From: Afipia sp. OHSU_II-C1
GTDB taxonomy: Bacteria > Pseudomonadota > Alphaproteobacteria > Rhizobiales > Xanthobacteraceae
Length of the DNA stretch: 64,000 bases
NCBI RefSeq assembly: GCF_000497575.1
Contig: NZ_APJI01000013.1
Location: 1-64,000, forward strand
Direction: 5' to 3'
Below, one piece after another: positions 61,255 through 64,000 of the stretch. The notes under the pieces are model-generated. The model was not told the DNA's origin. It was given only the letters and a program-made list of their open reading frames with translations, and made no database searches. How positions within the stretch are numbered: position 1 is the first letter of the stretch; every line of letters begins with the position of its first letter. Made by a program: the position numbers and the translations under genes.

Positions 61255-63225
61255 TCACGCCAAGCATCGGAACATCAGCGCTGGATCGCGCTGAGGGTCA
61301 ATTCGTAGCCGCACGCCGCCCCATTCCACCGCGTGCCGCTCACCGGTAATAATGTTTTCGAGAGCCACGACATCCTTGAGCGCATCGGGCGGGCCGATTT
61401 TGATGCCCTCAAGAGAAAACCAGAATTCGTGGATGTCGCGGGAAAGAGCGATCGAGACCGCTATGACGTTGCTGTTGGTCGCGTCGGATTTCACGAAGCC
61501 GGTGACGTTATCATTTTCGACGTGCACGAACTGCAGACGGGATGTCTGCAGAAGTGCGGCGTTTGAACGGCGTGCGGCGTTTAGATCACGAATGTAATCC
61601 TTGATATTTCCGGGGCGATTCCAGTCGCGGACCTTGATCTCGTACTTTTCCGAGTTGAGGTATTCCTCCTTTCCCGGGACCGGGTCGTGTTCAAGAAGCT
61701 CGAAGCCATTGTACACGCCGTACGTTGCAGACAGCGTTGCTGCCAACGCGACTCGCGCTTTGAACATCCAAGGTTCACCGTTTTGGAGATGAAACGGTAA
61801 AATATCCGGCGTGCTGACAAAGAAATTGGGCCGGAAATATTCCCGCTCTGGATAACCGGTTAGTTCACGCAGATATTCTTCGATTTCCGCTTTTCGGGTT
61901 CGCCACGTGAAATAGGTATACGACTGTGTGAAGCCGAGTTTGGCGAGACCTTTCATAAGCTTGGGTCGTGTAAAGGCCTCTGCTAGGAAGATGACATTCG
62001 GATCTCGTTGCTGGATATCTTTGATCAGCCATTCCCAGAACAGAAACGGCTTCGTATGAGGATTATCGACCCGGAAGATTTTCACACCCTGATCGACCCA
62101 AAACAGGATCACATCACGCAACGCCGTCCATAAGGCAGCTGCGTTCCCGCTGCGGAAGTCCGGATTGTGAATATCTTCGTATTTCTTTGGAGGATTTTCA
62201 GCGTACCGGATCGTTCCGTCAGGACGCCTTTTGAACCAGTCTGGATGTTGCTGCAGCCAAGGATGATCGGGAGAGCATTGTACGGCGAAATCGAGCGCAA
62301 TCTCCATATCCAGCGCCTTCGCAGCAGCGATCACTGCGCGAAAGTCCTCCAGAGTTCCAAGCTCGGGATGGACCGCATTGTGGCCGCCTTCGGCCGCTCC
62401 GATTGCATAGGGGCTGCCCGGATCGCCGGGTTGGGAGGTGAGGGAGTTGTTACGCCCCTTTCGATTGATGCGCCCGATCGGATGAATGGGCGTGAAATAT
62501 ATGACGTCAAAACCCATGTTTGCGATATCTGGCATTCGCGAAATGCAGTCGCGAAAGGTGCCGTGCTGTCCGGGATTACAGCCTTGGCTTCGCGGGACCA
62601 TTTCGTACCAAGCCCCTGCAGTCGCTCGCAGGCGATCCACGACAAGAGGAAAGCTGGATGAACGCGTTGTGTCGAACCGAACCTGGCTTCGGCTCATCGC
62701 CGCGAGAACGTCCTCATGAAGCAAGGGGACGTAATCACCCGTCGCAAGGAATTTCTCGCAAGCGGCCGTCAACACAGCCGCTGCGGGCCGGTCAGTCGGG
62801 CGAGATTTTGTGATCATGGCCGCGCCTTCCAGCGCGTCTAACGTTACATCCTGACCGGCTTCACTTTTCAGGATCGTACTATGGCGCCAGGTCGCAAATT
62901 CATCGGTCCATGCCTCGATCGCGTATACATAACGGCCAGGCAGTCGGGGCAAAAACGAGCCCCACCATCGATCGTTACTATGGTGAGCCATGGGCTCGTA
63001 GTTCCACCCTGTAGAGTTCTCCTCCCGCCACAGGAGATGGGCCGATACGACATCATGGCCGTCGCGATAAATGTCTGCCCAGACTTCGATCGCCGTGCCA
63101 GCAGGACGCTTTACTGGATAACGTCCAGCGTCAACCGCAGGATAGACATCCTCGATGTGGAATGATCCGAGAACGTTTAACGCATTCTCCGCGTCGGTCT
63201 TTTTAAAGGGTGGAAGTGATGACAT
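61255..63225 (-). CDS. glgE: Alpha-1,4-glucan:maltose-1-phosphate maltosyltransferase GlgE
   Basis: 656 residues from ATG 63225, the start that gives a normal N-terminus (FHIEDVYPAVDAGRYPVKRP); the frame is open to 63402 but that part overlaps the divergent malQ. GH13 family 3: catalytic Asp in IFRVDNPHTKPFLFWEWLI, Glu in IFLAEAFTRPKLM, PIHPIGRINRKGRNNSL. Uses maltose 1-phosphate from TreS-Mak to extend alpha-1,4-glucan. The first gene of the minus-strand operon glgE-treS-glgB-glgX-treZ-treY. Confidence 0.95.
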   Translation of the reverse strand: MSSLPPFKKTDAENALNVLGSFHIEDVYPAVDAGRYPVKRPAGTAIEVWADIYRDGHDVVSAHLLWREENSTGWNYEPMAHHSNDRWWGSFLPRLPGRYVYAIEAWTDEFATWRHSTILKSEAGQDVTLDALEGAAMITKSRPTDRPAAAVLTAACEKFLATGDYVPLLHEDVLAAMSRSQVRFDTTRSSSFPLVVDRLRATAGAWYEMVPRSQGCNPGQHGTFRDCISRMPDIANMGFDVIYFTPIHPIGRINRKGRNNSLTSQPGDPGSPYAIGAAEGGHNAVHPELGTLEDFRAVIAAAKALDMEIALDFAVQCSPDHPWLQQHPDWFKRRPDGTIRYAENPPKKYEDIHNPDFRSGNAAALWTALRDVILFWVDQGVKIFRVDNPHTKPFLFWEWLIKDIQQRDPNVIFLAEAFTRPKLMKGLAKLGFTQSYTYFTWRTRKAEIEEYLRELTGYPEREYFRPNFFVSTPDILPFHLQNGEPWMFKARVALAATLSATYGVYNGFELLEHDPVPGKEEYLNSEKYEIKVRDWNRPGNIKDYIRDLNAARRSNAALLQTSRLQFVHVENDNVTGFVKSDATNSNVIAVSIALSRDIHEFWFSLEGIKIGPPDALKDVVALENIITGERHAVEWGGVRLRIDPQRDPALMFRCLA

Positions 63226-63359
63226 CAGGCCCCATCGCTCGGCCGCGAGAACAATCACTGTACCAAGTGATCCGGACGCATCTGGTTCCGATGGAACCTG
63301 TTGCTGAAAACGAAGTTTCCTCTGGAGTTTTCCCGGCCATTTCGTACAGCGGCGGATAC

Positions 63360-64000
63360 ATGGATTTGCATGAAAAGGCCGCAAGACTGGGAGTCGGAAC
63401 ATCCTTTGTCGATGCCACCGGAATATGGCGCACGGTCAGCGCGGAAGCGGTTGCGCTTATTGTCCAATCATTGCCGGACAGACCTCGGCTCCGCATCTTT
63501 TCCGGTCCGCTCGTCTGTTACGGCGGTGGCGATATTCCGCAGGCTTTCGCGGCCAGTGCAAATCCACCAATAATCTGGAAGGTCATTGATCTAAGAGGAG
63601 ATCAGAAAGCCTGCGGAATATCGCAAGATCAGTTGCTTGCATTGCAGGAGTTGCCATTCGGTATCTATCGGCTTCAGGCCGGGGATGCGATCGGGGATGA
63701 GGAGGTGAGCCTTGTTTCAGCTCCGAAACGTGCCTTTGCAGGCCACTTCGACCGCGTATGGATTTTAGCTGTTCAACTTTATGGCGTGAGGTCATCTCGC
63801 AACTGGGGAATAGGTGACTTTGCCGATCTTACTACGCTCATCAAATGGGCGGCCACGTACGGGGCTGCAGGCATCGGCCTGAATCCCCTGCACGCCCTGT
63901 TCGACAATCATCCACAGGAATGCAGTCCCTATTCGCCAAATAGTCGGCTGTTTCTGAATTCACTCTATCTGGATGTCGAGCAGGTCCCTGAACTTCCGCG
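63360..64000 (+). CDS. malQ: 4-alpha-glucanotransferase MalQ (3' cut by window end)
   Basis: Open to the last base. From ATG 63360 the frame reads MDLHEKAARLGVGTSFVDAT, then VWILAVQLYGVRSSRNWGIG, DFADLTTLIKWAATYGAAGI and GLNPLHALFDNHPQECSPYS, the N-terminal part of GH77 enzymes (the LHALF and SPYSPxSRLFLN motifs bind glucan). An ATG at 63219 in the same frame is possible but would overlap the glgE start codon. Divergent from glgE, so the 63226-63359 gap should hold both promoters if the later start is right. It disproportionates maltodextrins. Confidence 0.9.
   Translation, partial: MDLHEKAARLGVGTSFVDATGIWRTVSAEAVALIVQSLPDRPRLRIFSGPLVCYGGGDIPQAFAASANPPIIWKVIDLRGDQKACGISQDQLLALQELPFGIYRLQAGDAIGDEEVSLVSAPKRAFAGHFDRVWILAVQLYGVRSSRNWGIGDFADLTTLIKWAATYGAAGIGLNPLHALFDNHPQECSPYSPNSRLFLNSLYLDVEQVPELP

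Overview
The window looks like chromosomal DNA of an alphaproteobacterium of the Bradyrhizobium / Afipia / Rhodopseudomonas type (Nitrobacteraceae). The grounds are branched-chain-type ABC importers attached to aromatic/fatty-acid CoA catabolism, closely packed glycogen-trehalose genes, moderately high GC, and many LysR/TetR/PadR/HxlR-controlled catabolic modules. This placement rests on gene content and protein style, not on a database search.

Layout. (1) 1-3063: 3' end of a liv-type ABC importer (LivH, a LivM-LivG fusion, LivF). (2) 3299-4912: HxlR and PadR regulators around a decayed small gene. (3) 5467-11445: a degradative module with three SDR dehydrogenases, a flavodoxin-fold quinone reductase, a LinB-type haloalkane dehalogenase, a cis-CaaD-like tautomerase and a divergent TetR regulator. 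(4) 11628-22981: acyl-CoA synthetase, NTF2-like protein, LysR, two class II aldolase-family proteins, importer binding protein, ketopantoate-reductase-like enzyme, two FMN alpha-hydroxyacid oxidases (the second frameshifted) and an alpha/beta hydrolase; remnants of an IS3-type transposase and of an isochorismatase lie at about 14.0-14.3 kb. (5) 23963-29455: a defence-type island, the most interesting part. (6) 30220-41473: a second CoA-dependent catabolic cluster (TetR, epoxide hydrolase, enoyl-CoA hydratases, quinone oxidoreductase, acyl-CoA dehydrogenase, binding protein, SDR, CoA ligase, CaiB/BaiF transferase, frameshifted MBL lactonase), lying between two loci that carry the same 38-bp-period repeat. 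(7) 42145-46231: cysteine hydrolase, PAP2 phosphatase, small membrane and hypothetical proteins. (8) 46337-64000: glgP, treY, treZ, glgX, glgB, treS-maltokinase and glgE on the minus strand, mostly with overlapping stop/start codons, then divergent malQ cut by the window end.

The island in (5) encodes a two-cyclase-domain nucleotide cyclase, a Cap2-like E2-E1 fusion and a Cap3-like JAB peptidase in one tightly coupled operon. On one side is a cyclic-nucleotide-binding/TIR effector (PycTIR architecture) and on the other a small membrane protein of PycTM type. It therefore reads as a Pycsar-like cyclic-nucleotide defence system that has taken the ubiquitin-like conjugation pair of type II CBASS in place of the usual two-gene Pycsar arrangement. 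The cyclase ends in a flexible Ala/Pro/Gly tail terminating in KPGGFA, which suggests by analogy with CBASS that the cyclase C-terminus is the conjugated substrate. Function is inferred from domain content only.

Several genes (about 4.1, 21.3 and 41.0 kb) are interrupted by single-base shifts. These may be true decay or assembly errors.
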